64,000 nt of DNA from Incurvaria masculella (Eukaryota; Arthropoda; Insecta; Lepidoptera; Incurvariidae): contig OX335653.1 of NCBI GenBank assembly GCA_946894095.1, positions 14,823,001 to 14,887,000 of the forward strand. The letters are read 5' to 3'. Of this stretch, positions 51,246 through 63,064 are shown one piece after another. The position numbers and the translations under genes are program-made. The stretch's first letter is position 1, and each line of letters begins with the position of its first letter. Under the pieces are notes generated by a model. It had not been told where the DNA came from. It saw only the letters and a list, made by a program, of their open reading frames with translations, and searched no databases.

Positions 51246-53007
51246 AATATAGCCAAGACAAGAGAAAATTCTGAAAATTCAATATTGTAAAAACGATCTC
51301 TACTTATGATTGCGCGTGGTCTTTCATAAATTTAACTTTGCTTAGTAAGATTAAAAGCTTAAAAGTATACGGCGATTTACTAACTTTACCATTATGTTAG
51401 TCGTGTTATTAACAATATCATACAAACAAAAGGCATAATACAACCTTCACACCAATTCAGATTAAATTTACTCTATTTACTAGGAAATATAACGGTTATT
51501 ATTCTCTATATTATTATTCTCTATATTGTTATCAAAGTACAGTGGACATCAGAGTAAACGCCGCACTCAGCGGGAATCAAAGAGAGACCATACTGTCATA
51601 CGGTCTCTCCTCAGTCGCTCGTCACTTTCTTCATACTCGTGAGCGAGTGATTTAATGCTCTATCACAATTTAAAGGCCAAACACAAATTTAAAATGAGCC
51701 ATTACGGAAACTTAAAATAGACAAAATATAACACAAATAAATATAAACAAAACCTTATATTTAATATATTAGTAATAACATGTACAACCAACTTCCAAAA
51801 CATATGCGACAAGAGTTATATTATGAAAATGTGTGCACAACTCGCCTAAAATGCTTCTAGCTAGATCATTATGCGGAGCCCGTCGCAGTAAATGTCACAG
51901 AATGCATTGGTAAAGAAAGAGTTTATGGATCAATGTCCAATGTTTGGAGGTTACGATGATGTCGTCATGTCATTTGCATGACATAGACGCAACATGATGA
52001 AGAACATTTTGTTAGTGGTAGGATTAACCAATGCCTAATTATGCGACAACGGAGGATTTTCTGCGATTTGATAAAAAAATATTTCCCCTTGGTGCAATTG
52101 TGGCAAAAATGGCAAGTGTGGCGTTTATTGTGCCGTCCACTGTACACTCGGCGTTGGCGCTTATGTTGCATGCTCATTCAATCATTGGAGACGTTGAGTG
52201 TTGAATTATTCTCAGCGTTAATCATGAAGGACATCAATCATACCTCATGAATAAGTGTTAACATGATATTTATGCGCGATAATCTGTGGCGGTACTTCAC
52301 GCCACCAGAGGGGTAGGTTGCAGTAGCGAACGTATAGTAATGTGGTGGAAGGTATTTCGCCGTGCATGTGTGAATGCTGCTCTAGACTATTGCATTGTTA
52401 TCAATAAAATTAGGAGTCTTTATTTATGGTCTTCAACCTGATATGAGGTATATTAAAATCTATCACACAATGGGTATCTTAAAAAGCAGCTATTCTTATA
52501 AAATGTTTTATTGGTATTCACAGTCCGCTTTGAGACACTAAAATTATTTTTTCAGAGGGATGGGGACACGCGATGGTTGTTTACAAACACTTTTAGAAGT
52601 TCTTAGAATGGTAATCAAATTGAAAAGAAAACATCAATTGTAAACAATTAGATAATAAATACCAATCCGTCTCGTCTTAAGGTGACTCTTTTACCTTTAA
52701 ACTTTGGAACCCACGAAAAGAGGACGTCGCTCTCAAGATTACTCGTATATTTATTTTTGCGTATGACCATATCGATCTCATAGAGATAGTCCGATTTTGA
52801 TGTTTTCTTTTTCTTGATTAGGATATACCTTTAAGGTAATTAAATTCTTTTTTTTAAAAGGGGAAGAAAAAGTTGGTGAATGATTGTTTACTAATCTGAA
52901 TGAAGATTTTAATGACACGTTTTTTATTGAATTCGGAATACCTCGACGTTACCTGTTAAAACAGTGATATGTAAAATATTTAGTTAAAGTCAGGTAGGTA
53001 AGTTAGC
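51246..53007. other. unannotated DNA
   Basis: A hairpin-like word pair at about 51583-51610 (AGAGAGACCATACTGTC and ATACGGTCTCTCC) is the only structure noted. No gene was recognised. Confidence 0.3.
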
Positions 53008-53147
53008 CTTGGATTTCACCAAGGGCTGATTTATTTTAATAAAACCTTAAAGGGCCTTTATTACTAAAGTGCTGATTATCTTGTTGTACAATGCCAATAT
53101 TTGCAAGCTGCTAAGGGAGGCCCTTAATATTAAGGGATTAGTCTAAT
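53008..53147 (-). repeat. family K repeat, copy 2
   Basis: CACCAAGGGCTGATTTATTT, AAAGGGCCTTTATTACTAAA and GCAAGCTGCTAAGGGAGGCC are the complement of the copy at 49912. Confidence 0.6.
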
Positions 53148-54179
53148 CAGAAGTAGGTTAAAAAACCCTATAAAATGGTAGTAGTAACCCAGTTCCCAAA
53201 CCCGCCAAAGTGAGAAAAATAAACAAGAATAAGTAATCAACATTATTTTAGGACCGTAGACTAAAAAGGATAAAATTAAAGATACTTTTAAATTTGATTT
53301 GAATTTGAATTAAGATGAGAATCTTATTACCTATTATAAAATATAGTTTAAGAGATGTGGCTGGAAGAAATTTCTTTGAGGGATAAGCCCGCCTTTGCGC
53401 CCCACTTATGTTGTTATTGCACTCGTAAACTGTTTTTTTTTTGTGGCGAATTAAATAATTTTCAATAAATCAATTATATTTTTGAGGTACCCAATACGAG
53501 GTAGGTACATTTTTGAACATCGGTAACATTCAGGGTTGGCTGGCTCCAAGGTGCGTGAACCTGTTCGCGTAATTTCTCTATTCCTTTCTCCCCCGGCTCC
53601 TGCATTCGTAATTAAACCCGAGAATAAATAACACAAATTTATCGTCTCCGCCCGCCGAGTTGGAATCGAACCGTATTGGCGGTAATCGGATGCCATCGTT
53701 GTAAGTCCATTGTCTGAAGTTTCAAGTGCCGCATTAACGCTTACCAACTCCGTGGAACAACAACACTCGTTTTCCCGAACTGAGGAAAAATAGGCATTAG
53801 CACGCCTTCGACCAACGGCGCTGTCCGCTCGCGTTCAGGCTAGATTCATTGCCGAAACTCCAACTCAAATCTAAGATTTCATTAAGAAAAGGCCTTCATT
53901 CGGAAGAATTTATTTCCTTAGAGAATATGTTCTTATGATGTTTTGGGTGAGCGCAAAATTCAGTTACACGATGTATTTCCATTGTATCAAATGTCGGAAG
54001 GTGGCATACCAGAAATTTCCCTATATTGCAGCACATTAAATGTTTGCAAATAATTCTAACTTGATCCAACCCGAAGTATGTTAAGTAGTAAGAAAAACTT
54101 TATTTCACAATTGAATTCACATGTGGATCTTGGATATGAAATAAAAGGTTTCGCAATGGTCGCTGCATTGAAGACTACA
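53148..54179. other. unannotated DNA
   Basis: A minus-strand box-B-like GGTTCGATTCC near 53660 hints at a tRNA-derived piece, but no cloverleaf or tail was found. No gene seen. Confidence 0.3.
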
Positions 54180-54624
54180 TCCCTACTAATATTATGAATG
54201 TGAAAGTGTGTTTGTTGGGTCGTTGGTTTCTCCTTTTACGCTAGAAGTGAGCTACGAATCCACGTAATTTGACAAAATAGAGAGTGAGAAAGACTACGTT
54301 TTATAAAGCATAATAAGTATGTAAACAAAACAAAATGTTTCGATATTTTCCTAAGCGAAGCCGGGTTCCGCAGCTATTTATTTATTTATTTATTTAAGCC
54401 TTTCTAGCACACTTATTAAGTATTTTTGTCCTGAAGTTATCTTATATAGCTCTAGTGCCACCCACTGCAGGGCTTATGCCTCTCTCAACCTTAGAGGTTT
54501 TGAGGTTGTGGTTATTTTCCTCCCTGGGTGACCAACCCTACCTGGGAGTAGATACTTTTACTCATTTGATAATAGTTACACTTACATGACTTTAACTATA
54601 GCTTTATATATATTCCGCAGCTAG
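54180..54624 (+). mobile_element. non-autonomous Helitron-like element, split near its 3' end
   Basis: It starts TCCCTACTAATATTATGAAT after an A and ends CTAG before a T, fitting Helitron rules (5' TC, 3' CTRR, insertion between A and T). Internal words are GTGTGTTTGTTGGGTCGTTG and CTAAGCGAAGCCGGGTTCCG. It lacks a Rep/helicase gene. A 236-bp retroelement (54377-54612) sits just before the terminal CTAG. Confidence 0.65.
54366..54623 (-). mobile_element. retroelement insert with exact 11-bp duplication
   Basis: TTCCGCAGCTA at 54366-54376 and 54613-54623 flanks the 236-bp insert. The left edge of the insert is TTTATTTATTTATTTA, the complement of an (AAAT)n tail, so it lies in minus orientation. 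It is a 5'-truncated LINE tail with no coding sequence. Confidence 0.7.
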
Positions 54625-54821
54625 TTCATAATAAATATTATCCAGGCGATAGTAGTAAATGTGGTATAGTCTTTAGAACTTATTAAGATTCATATACGAC
54701 CTTTTTATCCACTCTAGATAACGAATACATTTCTGTAATTAGAAGAAAACTCTCCAAATATTAACTTTATGTAGATGAACATAGATATGTAAGAGAAAAA
54801 AAATATTTATTTGGTCTAATA

Positions 54822-55124
54822 TTCCTCGGGAGCCATGTCAGGACTTTCCCTTTATGAGCACGGCTAAATTGAACTGGATAGAAAACACGGACAATTTTTC
54901 ATTGCCGCTTCGACCATCTTTCATCCAATTCGATGGTACCAACCCGGGCGGGCTTATGCCCTACCACCTAGTATGGGAAGGGGACCTAGAGTTTTACATG
55001 AGTTCCGAACCATGGAGCAGCTCGCATTCGTGACGGAATGCACTTATCCAACTCAGAATTGAGCGAAGATTTGAACCCAGGCCTCTGGTATGCTAGGCCC
55101 GCGCCACTAGGCTACGAGCCGCTC
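54822..55124 (-). repeat. SINE family B copy with tRNA head
   Basis: Minus orientation. The body runs from GCCATGTCAGGACTTTCCC to GGGCGGGCTTATGCCCTACC, then CCGAACCATGGAGCAGCTCG. The tRNA-like head is at 55065-55124 with box B GGGTTCAAATC and GGCTCGTAGCCTAGTGGCGC (read on the minus strand). The 3' end with its A tail is missing. Confidence 0.75.
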
Positions 55125-56130
55125 AAATAACTCAATTAATATAACTACTATATTTTTTAACATAACATCTTATTTACAAAGCTGACTATCCAAAATTGCT
55201 ATTCTAAATTCCGCAAAATTAGATTCAGCGATGTCCACCAAATTACAAATCTTAATGAGACACACCGCCGAGATGCTGAATGAGAAAATCGCGTCATCAA
55301 AACCTGCGACTCCCTCCCGCAGCAGCCTCTTCCTCCGCGGAAGCCCCAAAACTCCACTCATCCAGAAACCTTTCATCGCGGTCCCGTATTAAACTTTATA
55401 ATCACAGGCGCTCGCTCGGTTTCGCCTCGGCCGCATCCGGTGAAAAATACAACTCCGACGAATACAATACCGAAACGACGGCCATCCTCTCGCCTGGAAA
55501 TGTTGCTGTAAGCGTTATTTATGTTGTCTGAAGCAGGTTTCTTCGATATCCCTTCCGCGGGTGGGGCGATTGTTTGAGAATAACCCCCGGGAGTTCGGAT
55601 TGCGCGGGCGAGCCTCGCGGAGGTACGTCTCCCGGAAACGGAGTCAAACAATAAACAAATTTTCCAGAGTCATCACTCACACAATTCGTGATGTAGATTT
55701 AAAATGAACGGGATGATTGATAGGTTGATATAAAGTTCTGAAGGGCCGATAGAGGAAGTAATGTTGGAGCAGTATAACAATATTTACCTCCGTTCAAAGT
55801 CTGAATATCTGTTTAGGAGATATTTACGACTTTCGGTCATTTTGTTAGGGTCCCAAATATAACTTACGCTTCGGACCCGGCTCCCCCACACAAACGTTGA
55901 CATAACAATTTTGTTGAGAAAGACTGTTTCAATTTAATTGGTGTTTGGTATATAATTTGAGGCAATAGTATTTATTTTTCTGTATGTTTTAATTTTTTTA
56001 AATATTAGATAATATTAAAAGATTTTTTTATCTCAGTGTTTTGACCGGATATACATTTTACGAGAAAACTTAAACATGTAGATAAGCAGAAATCACTTCG
56101 ACAGCATCTAAATGCTCTTCGATTACGGGT
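55125..56130. other. unannotated DNA with a GC-richer block 55290-55640
   Basis: Frames on both strands (83 and 92 codons) cover the GC-rich block but show no domain. It could be unique host DNA. No splice-site pair convinces me. Confidence 0.3.
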
Positions 56131-56214
56131 ACTACGATGTATGACTTTTACGAAGCACTTTTTTTCATACAACCTGACATGGATGGCCACTACGATGCTA
56201 GGCCTTTACGAAGC

Positions 56215-56914
56215 ATTTATTTATTTATTGTTGTTTATTGTTTCGGAATAATTACCATGCAGGCATAGAAACATTTCATTATAAATAGGTACACACACAA
56301 CATTTCATTATAAATAGGTACACACAACATTTCATTACAAATAGGTACACACATCACTTAAGCCGACGAATAATTTTTTACATACAATAAGCATAACAAG
56401 TAATACTATTTCTTATATTTAATCTTCTAAGTTATCCTTATTTATTATAATTAAAATATTCACTGAGAGAGTAGAAAGGATTATCTAATAGGAATTCTTT
56501 AAGTTTATTTCTAAATAGGTTAGTTGAGTCTGCACTCTTTATTTCATTCGGTAGTCTATTAAATATGTTAATTGATTGGTAGATAGAACTTTGTTTCTTT
56601 ATTTTGCTCTTTGCTTGCGGTAGTTCAAGCTTATTTCTGTCTCTTAAGGAATAGTACAACTGGACGCCTTGTTTGGGCAGATTTGGAAGATTTATAAAAG
56701 TATTAGTGCACAAAATAAAGATATATAAATTAATCACAGTACATATTTTCAATTCTCTAAACAGTGGTCTACAGGTCGCATCCCATTTGGAGCCATTGAT
56801 GATTCTAATGGCCTTTTTCTGTAATTTTAATACTTTTGCTACACCGGGGCTTGCTCCCCAGACTTCAAGGCCGTATCTTATTACCGATTCAATATTAGAA
56901 AAATAGACTAGCAC
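56215..56914 (-). pseudogene. 5'-truncated LINE with reverse transcriptase C-terminus
   Basis: On the minus strand, 158 codons (56914-56438) encode the end of a non-LTR reverse transcriptase: YGLEVWG at residue 14, LQKKAIRIINGSKW at about 30, CRPLFRELKI at 48 and FNRLPNEIKSA near 118. A 3' UTR follows, with three copies of an ATTTCATTATAAATAGGTAC word at 56276-56352, and the tail is AATA-rich, ending at 56215. Catalytic residues are missing. Family B SINE 3' ends lie at both sides (56160-56190 and 56915), so it entered SINE-rich DNA. It differs from the LINEs at 18075 and 38996. Confidence 0.8.
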
Positions 56915-57304
56915 ATTTTTTTATACAACCTGACACGGATGGCCATTCCCACCCAACTACCGTCATGAAATGACCCCAATACACCATATTCCCGAAGGAA
57001 TTAGGCGCCATGCCAAGACCTTACCTTTATGAGAACGGCTACACTGAGCTGCAACCATATTTTCAAAGCGGTGGCATCAATCCGGGCGGGCTTAACACTA
57101 CCACCTATAGAAGGGGATGTAAAACTGTATCTACCCTATCTACAGTTTTACATGGGTTCCGAACCATGGAGCAGCTCGCATTCGTAACAAAATGCGCTTA
57201 TCTAACTCAGAAATATAAAGCAAATGCAAGACCGGGGCGAGGATTCAATCCATAATCTCTCGCATGAAAGGCAAATAGAGGCTAGAGCTACACCACGAGC
57301 TGAA
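56915..57304 (-). repeat. SINE family B copy, near full length
   Basis: From the T run (complemented A tail) through ACCTGACACGGATGGCCATT, CGCCATGCCAAGACC, AATCCGGGCGGGCTTAACAC and ATGGAGCAGCTCGCATTCGT to a tRNA-like head (57225-57304) with box B GGATTGAATCC on the minus strand. The middle is partly rearranged. Confidence 0.7.
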
Positions 57305-57629
57305 CAAAATTACTTTAATTATAATAAATACTACTTATTATGAATTACATAAAGTGATATCATTAATTAGTCCGCCTTACAAAGTGAAATAAACTTTATC
57401 ACTCACCTCCGCTCTGTGAATTTCTGACTTTTGATCTGTCTTCGGGAATCGATGATCTCAGTGGTCTTATATGTCTACTTGTCGCAACCGTCTTAACATA
57501 TCCTTTTGTATCTATTTTAATTTTTTTTTCTCATTTCAGTTTAAAACTATTTATTATTTAACGGTTTCCTGATCTTGGCTGACAGTCCCACTCTGAATAG
57601 TTTCCTCAAGAAATGCATTTCTATAATTA
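57305..57629. other. unannotated DNA
   Basis: AT-rich, no gene or repeat match. Confidence 0.3.
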
Positions 57630-57975
57630 TAACACACTCGTGCCTCTTCTGTCGCACCCAAGTCTCGCTGCCGTGACGTTGACATTAAACCAGTATACTG
57701 TTATAAACATTGTTATGCACAATGTTATGCCATGCGGTAGTTGTGTTATAGGTAGGTGTGTTATAACCTGACATTTTAAACCATAAACATAAAGCAGACA
57801 TACTCCATTTTCATGCATACTTTGCGTCGCGTGTAAACGTGCTGTTTGGGTATATGAAATTTGGAATCTGTTCTAATCTTACATTATTGATTCGTCTGCC
57901 TTATGTCCGGCCGAGGCCGTCTCGTTCGAAAACCATTACTTTGGTCTTCACTATTTTTACTTTCATACGTCTTTC
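57630..57975 (-). pseudogene. decayed LINE reverse transcriptase fragment
   Basis: Minus-strand translation gives VKTKVMVFER near 57940, then GRRINNVRLEQIPNF, FTRDAKY and, after a gap with stops, GSETWVRQKRHE near 57640. These follow the order of the KTKVMVFE, QVKEFVYLG, FTRDGKY and YGSETW blocks of RTE-like LINE proteins. Frameshifts and stops interrupt it, so it is a dead relic. No ends could be placed. Confidence 0.6.
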
Positions 57976-58089
57976 ATCAGATGAATAATTCATAGTAGAT
58001 TCATAGAAACGAAAACAATATTGTGTAACTATTACAGCGCGTGCCCGGCTGACGCCGACTCAAAAAATAACAATAATCGTAACTACAAA

Positions 58090-58882
58090 AACAAATTATT
58101 TAAAAATATAAAAAACCCGACAGCGTAAAAAAATGTAACTTAAAATTGACTTAGTAAACGAACTGAAAAGATAGAAACAAGTTGAAAAAATAAATATTTG
58201 TTGTGTTTGAATGATCATGGTTGACAGTGTTTACAAACGCAGTCGGAGGCATCAAATAGCCCCAGTACGTTCCATAGTAAATGACTAGCGATTTTATGGA
58301 TTATTTCGGTGGAGCAAGAAAATACGTGGTGGGGGAAGTTCCAATATCCTATCTTTCATTTTTATGTCTAAAGTGAGGTTTTTTTTCTCGTTCTCGGTGT
58401 CACCGATCATCATGAAATTTACATAGGTACACTTTCAATGAATTTAATAACAAAAAAATAATATAAATCATAGTTAAACTATTGGATGCACAATATGAAT
58501 TATATAATGATATATTATATATTTCCCAATACATTCCATTATTAATGACTAGCGATTTTCTTAGTGATATGGGTATAGCAAAAATAAACTTATTGAGACA
58601 AATTATAAATACGTATAATAAATACGAAAGTAAGTTTGTCTGTTTCGCGAACTCAACCGACCATCGTGAAATTTGCATAGGCACACCATTGAAAATATAA
58701 GTCGTAGTTAATGTATCTTATGCCTCCGACTGCGTTTGTAAACACCTTCAACCCTGATCATTCAAACACAACGAATATTTAATTTTTCAACTTGTTTCTA
58801 TCTTTTCAGTTCGTTTACTAAGGCAATTTTAAGTTACATTTTTTTACGCTGTCGGGTTTTTTATATTTTTAAATAATTTGTT
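58090..58882. repeat. fold-back element with ~165-bp inverted arms
   Basis: The left arm 58090-58255 (TTTAAAAATATAAAAAACCC, GACAGCGTAAAAAAATGTAA, GTTTGAATGATCATGG, TTTACAAACGCAGTCGGAGG) is matched inversely by 58716-58882. The interior holds two diverged direct copies of a 175-bp piece (AATGACTAGCGATTTT and CATCATGAAATTTACATAGG). CCCGACAGCG at the ends resembles the family H end. Frames at 58400-58700 are not genes. Confidence 0.75.
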
Positions 58883-58977
58883 TTATTTTAATTATTTTTA
58901 GTTTTCGTAGAGCATGCATTTATCATTTAAATATCTGCACGTTAATAAATTCCAACGAAAGTAAGGTTAGGTATTAT

Positions 58978-59355
58978 TATGGAACCTGACATGGATGGCT
59001 AATGTAACACAACTACCGTCATGATATAAGCCTAATTCAACAAATTCCAGAAGGAATTAGGTGACAGGTCAGGACCTTCCTTTACACAGAATCACGGCTG
59101 CACACGGATACCATGGGTGGAAAATACAGACAATGATGTATTGCCACTTCGTCCATAGTTTTTCCTAATGCGGTGATACCAACCCAGGCGGGATTAACCC
59201 TGTCACCTAGTAGGGTAAGGTGACCTACAGTTTTACATGGGTTCCGAACCATGAACAACTCGCAAGATAAAGTGGTGTATAACAGATGCGAGGATTTGAG
59301 CCCATAACCTCTTGCATGAAAGGCAATATTTTAGTCCCTACACTACGAGGTGTAA
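58978..59355 (-). repeat. SINE family B copy, near full length
   Basis: Minus orientation: CCTGACATGGATGGCTAATG, CATTGCCACTTCGTCCATAG-like body, ACCCAGGCGGGATTAACCCT, GTTCCGAACCATG, then a tRNA-like head with GAGGATTTGAGCCCATAACC and CTACACTACGAGG near 59340. It has lost its A tail. Confidence 0.7.
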
Positions 59356-59513
59356 CAAATAGAGTTTTTTGATTGATATTAAAACAAAACTACATTTTCT
59401 AAAAGTTTCTTCATGTTATCTTTAAGGCTTTAATGAAGTCATCAGTTCATAGAATGAGATTCCCTCATTCAACGAATTTTGATCAAATGCCGATACATAC
59501 AAGGTTTTAGTGG

Positions 59514-59696
59514 AGGTATGGTCCAAACGTTAACGTATTCCTTGGCAAATTTGAAACAAAAAGGATATACATTTTATTTGTAGGTATTTAAAATGTATGG
59601 GGAAAATCTTTTTCAAGTCGTACAACAAAATATCTTCTACCTTTTTAGCTCCAAATATGCCGAGGAATACGTGGTTAGCTTTTGGACCATATCTCC
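59514..59696 (+). mobile_element. MITE family I, uninterrupted copy
   Basis: Ends GGTATGGTCCAAACGTTAAC and GCTTTTGGACCATATC are inverted, with GAATACGTGG and CAAATATGCC words in the arms, about 183 bp in total. It shows what the copy at 17112-17526 looked like before family A inserted. Confidence 0.7.
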
Positions 59697-59803
59697 GTTA
59701 ACACCCTATATGGTTTTTTTAAGAATCTCCCTCTCATCATCGTTGATTACAGTTACACTAAATTTATAAGCGAACAGTTCGACACTCAAATCTTGTGGTT
59801 ATA

Positions 59804-60805
59804 TACAGGGTCCGTCACTCGAAGTGTTACCAATTGAAAATGATGTTATTTAGTTAATTGAAGTACGGTTCGTAAAAATTATATCACAATAAAACATTTA
59901 ATTTTACGACAACAATTGTTATTGTTCGATATAGCCTCCTTTGATCCATAGATAAGAGCTTTCTGAGACGATCCTGAGTGTTGTTGGAACGTCCAGCGTT
60001 TCGTACTGCATTGTTTACACGTGCACATGGTATGAGCGCCTCATTTAACACCTTTTGTACACACTTGCTGGTTGACTTTGACGCCCTTCTCGATAAACAC
60101 GAGTGAATAGCGACCATTTGCGGTCACTGCAGCCGAGACCATAACAGAAGCGGGCGCTTGCTTACGAACGGGAACTCCATCGTCTAAATTCTCGTTGGAT
60201 TTGCCCTGTAGCCAAACACGAAAATGTTGTTTGTTTATATACTGTTAGACAGTAAACATTTTTTCATCGCTTGAGCTCTTTGTAGTCGAACTGCCTTCTG
60301 CGCTGAACTAAGATGCTGTAATTTTTGTATCTTGTTGGTAGGGCTTCAGTTGCATTTCTTTTTGTTTCAGTATGCGCCGATTACTTGAGTCGGGTATTGT
60401 CTGACTTTTCGCAAATTTTGCAGAACACTGGTGAGGATTTCCTTGAATTCGAGCCTTTACCTTTCGAACCATATCATGTGATACTGCTATTTTCGGATGA
60501 CCGCCTCTATGCCGTTTAGCAATGCTAGGTTATAACGCTTAATGGTTCGATGCACTAACATTTTGTTCACATGTAAATGTCGGAGCTCCCGAACGATGAC
60601 TGGTTGTGATTTTCCGGTCAAATACAAAACGATCACAATGTTAGGTTTAATATCCATTGCGAAAATTTATTATACAATTCAAATTTGTTCCCGCTCTTTT
60701 CGCCCACTTAAAAACAATGAAACAAATTGACGTTTCACCAAAATTTGGCGCGCTGTCATTATTATTTTGAAAATAGAAGTAACAGTTCAAGTGACGGACC
60801 CTGTA
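59804..60805 (-). mobile_element. degenerate Tc1/mariner-like transposon
   Basis: Element 59806-60803 (998 bp) lies between TA dinucleotides. Terminal repeats are CAGGGTCCGTCACTCGAA and TTCAAGTGACGGACCCTG, about 25 bp with few mismatches. On the minus strand the transposase begins near 60654 (MDIKPNIVIVLYLTGKSQ) with a helix-turn-helix region and ends with SKCVQKVLNEALIPCAR near 60050. Stops, frameshifts and deletions separate these. The catalytic Asp triad cannot be assembled, so the element is dead but keeps recognisable ends. Confidence 0.8.
59884..60654 (-). pseudogene. Tc1/mariner-family transposase pseudogene
   Basis: The first 60 codons are in frame (MDIKPNIV..., HVNKMLVHRTIKRYN) and represent the DNA-binding helix-turn-helix. 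The frame then meets a stop near 60480. Later frames hold a middle piece with RKVRQYPTQVIGAY-like sequence and the C-terminal STSKCVQKVLNEALIP block. About 770 bp remain, against roughly 1 kb for an intact gene of this class, so parts are missing as well. Confidence 0.7.
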
Positions 60806-61837
60806 GTAATCGCTTTGATCACAGGATTTCATCCATGTATAAACTAACTGCTAGTTAAAATTCAATAATCTCCATAATAACCATGATTATAATATTAATA
60901 TCCACTACTTCATAAGACTGGAAGTTGTCTCTTGACTGACAGCTTTGAATGTGAGTCAAAAACATTGTTAAAGCCATTTTTATTTAATTATTGAGCTAGT
61001 TAAGTTCCAGTTTCACAGTTTAGAACTTTAACTGGATGCGGCGAAAGAGACCTGGATTCGTCGTTTGCAAATATATGTGGGCCCGAGGTCCACAATCGCC
61101 CGATCGAATGTGTTACCTTGGAGCTTATAAACTGTTACATCCCAACTGAGCGTTTATTGTTTTTCTTGCCTCCAAAGCCCATCAAAATATAACGTTCATG
61201 ATTTAATCCGTACATGAACTCCTGGTTTATTATTTTGAATAATATAACGTGTTAATAATATGTGATATATGATGATAAACCCAACTTTGGCAAAGCCGTG
61301 CTTTTCCTTCCCACTGCTCCCAAGGACGCACGGTTTAAGATCAGCGATATTATGATGACGATCATATTTTATGTACCCTATGTAACATAGGTCCTCATCA
61401 CGGGGCTGACGACATCTTCATGGAAAGTTTTCCTATCTTTGGTAAAGCTTTTAGATATTATCAGATTGATACCGATTTTGGGCACCACAGTATCTCGGCA
61501 CTGTAGGGTCGCCCTCTTGTGGAACAAGCGGACCTTCCCCAGCGTGACACCCATTGACAACGGAAGTATGGATTTATGAGCTGTGCAGGTGCAGAATGCT
61601 GATAGTAAAGCAATGATGGTGATATCGGTCTATGCGGCGACCGAGAATGTCGAAAATCTATCTGACTATCGCCCGGATCCACCACTTCCAGTTATAGTCA
61701 TCCCAAAGTTATCTTTCGGTTACACCATATAAATATGCAATGTAACCGAAGCTACATTCCATATAGCTGGAGGTAGTGAAAAGAGGAGTATATGACCTGA
61801 GTTGGTGTGACCAGCGCGCTTGCGTAAACAAAAATCA
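60806..61837. other. unannotated DNA
   Basis: No supported gene. Minus frames at 61378-61685 show no domain. Confidence 0.3.
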
Positions 61838-62207
61838 TTTGAATTAATTTTTAACGTTGAATATTTTGATGTTTTTGGAATTTCTTATTCCAAATTACAT
61901 TTAAACATATAAGTTGCATACCTTTTTGTAAACTATTTAAAAAACCCTTTAGTTTGATACCCCACTCGATAGGTTTCAAGAAAAAAAATATTTGAAAACA
62001 CATAATTTGGCGCCAAAAATCAGCCATGTTTTTTTTATGATTTTGATATACCCAGTGTCACTCTCACAATTAAGACGAATGTAACGACACCTCTCAAGCT
62101 AAAATCCATCAAGCCGTTTAGGCTGCAGGGGGCGACAAAGAAATATACATACATACGTACACTCGAAAAACATAACCCTCCTTCTTTCGCAGTCGGGTAA
62201 AAATGGT
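61838..62207 (-). repeat. family H repeat
   Basis: The minus strand starts at the complement of CGCAGTCGGGTAAAAATGG and carries a CTTTGTCGCCCCCTGCAGCC word, GTTACATTCGTCTTAATTGT, GGCGCCAAATTATGTG and CCTATCGAGTGGGGTATC. I recognise the CCCGACTGCG end as common in lepidopteran DNA. Short pieces of the same end occur near 37120 and in the arms at 58110 and 58850. Confidence 0.5.
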
Positions 62208-62699
62208 AATTATTTTTTACTTTTTTGTGCTTTTTCTTTGAAGTCGGATATTATTTTTAATATTTTTTTTTATTGAAAAAAAAACTTCTCTCATTGCCCG
62301 ATTACAACATCAAGTTACATACCGCAATACAATGTTTTTTTTTTTTTCAAATTATTAGGGTTCAAATTACCAATATAGGTAAAATTATGTAGTTGTGCTA
62401 CAAATTACTTTTGTTCAAAATATCCTACTTTTAGAGAACAAGCTAGATTTTTTTAGAGAAATTGCAAAATAATATCACATTTCTTCATTTCGCACTCCGT
62501 CTCATAGTGATATTCCCAACGTGACCCATGTCCATGTCTAGCAGTGGCGAGACCCTCGGCACGTGAAAATATTCACGCTTGACCTGTTTTTATGAAACTC
62601 CTTTGGTATGGGGAGTGTATTTTTCTGACGCTTATGCCCCCACCTGAAGTTCTTACGTCAATTACCAACAGCATGTCTTAGCCGAAAGCACACTATAAA
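62208..62699. other. unannotated AT-rich DNA
   Basis: Several poly(A)/poly(T) runs; no gene seen. Confidence 0.3.
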
Positions 62700-63064
62700 A
62701 AAAAAAAGTTATTGTCTTGCAGCTCAGAGCGCCAGCTTTCAGCTCAGAATCGATGCTAAGTGCGCCGGAAGCTGCCGTCACGGGCGTGTCAGACGCCGCC
62801 CCCGCACCGTCCCGCCTCCGCGCCGCCACCGCCGCGCCGCCACCGCGCCGCCTCCGTCCACCGATAATCACGTTACACGATCCGAGGGATGCACTCAGTT
62901 GCTGTCGATGCAGCAGACACCCATCCTTCTTCTTTTGCTTATTTCTATTTAATCTGGCACCAAAGAACGGCTTAAGACCTGCCATAAATTACGGCAGCGA
63001 GCATAAAAGTACGGGAGTAGCGATCGAAAGACAATCGAATGGCGATAGCGTAGCCACGAGTTAG
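62700..63064 (+). other. CpG-rich block, possible exon
   Basis: TTGTCTTGCAG at 62711-62721 reads like a 3' splice site, followed by a CpG-rich stretch (GCCGCCACCGCGCCGCC near 62835). A 115-codon plus frame and a 107-codon minus frame overlap here; both are rich in Ala/Arg/Pro, as any GC-rich DNA would give. No domain is visible. It may be a 5'-UTR or coding exon of a host gene, or a chance island. Confidence 0.25.

Noticed and set aside
52041..52250. Basic 69-codon frame rich in Arg and Trp
   Set aside because: Short, overlaps an antisense frame, and has no start context, homology or splice support.
53640..53760. tRNA gene on the minus strand suggested by GGTTCGATTCC
   Set aside because: Only a box-B-like word is present; no acceptor, D or anticodon stem could be folded.
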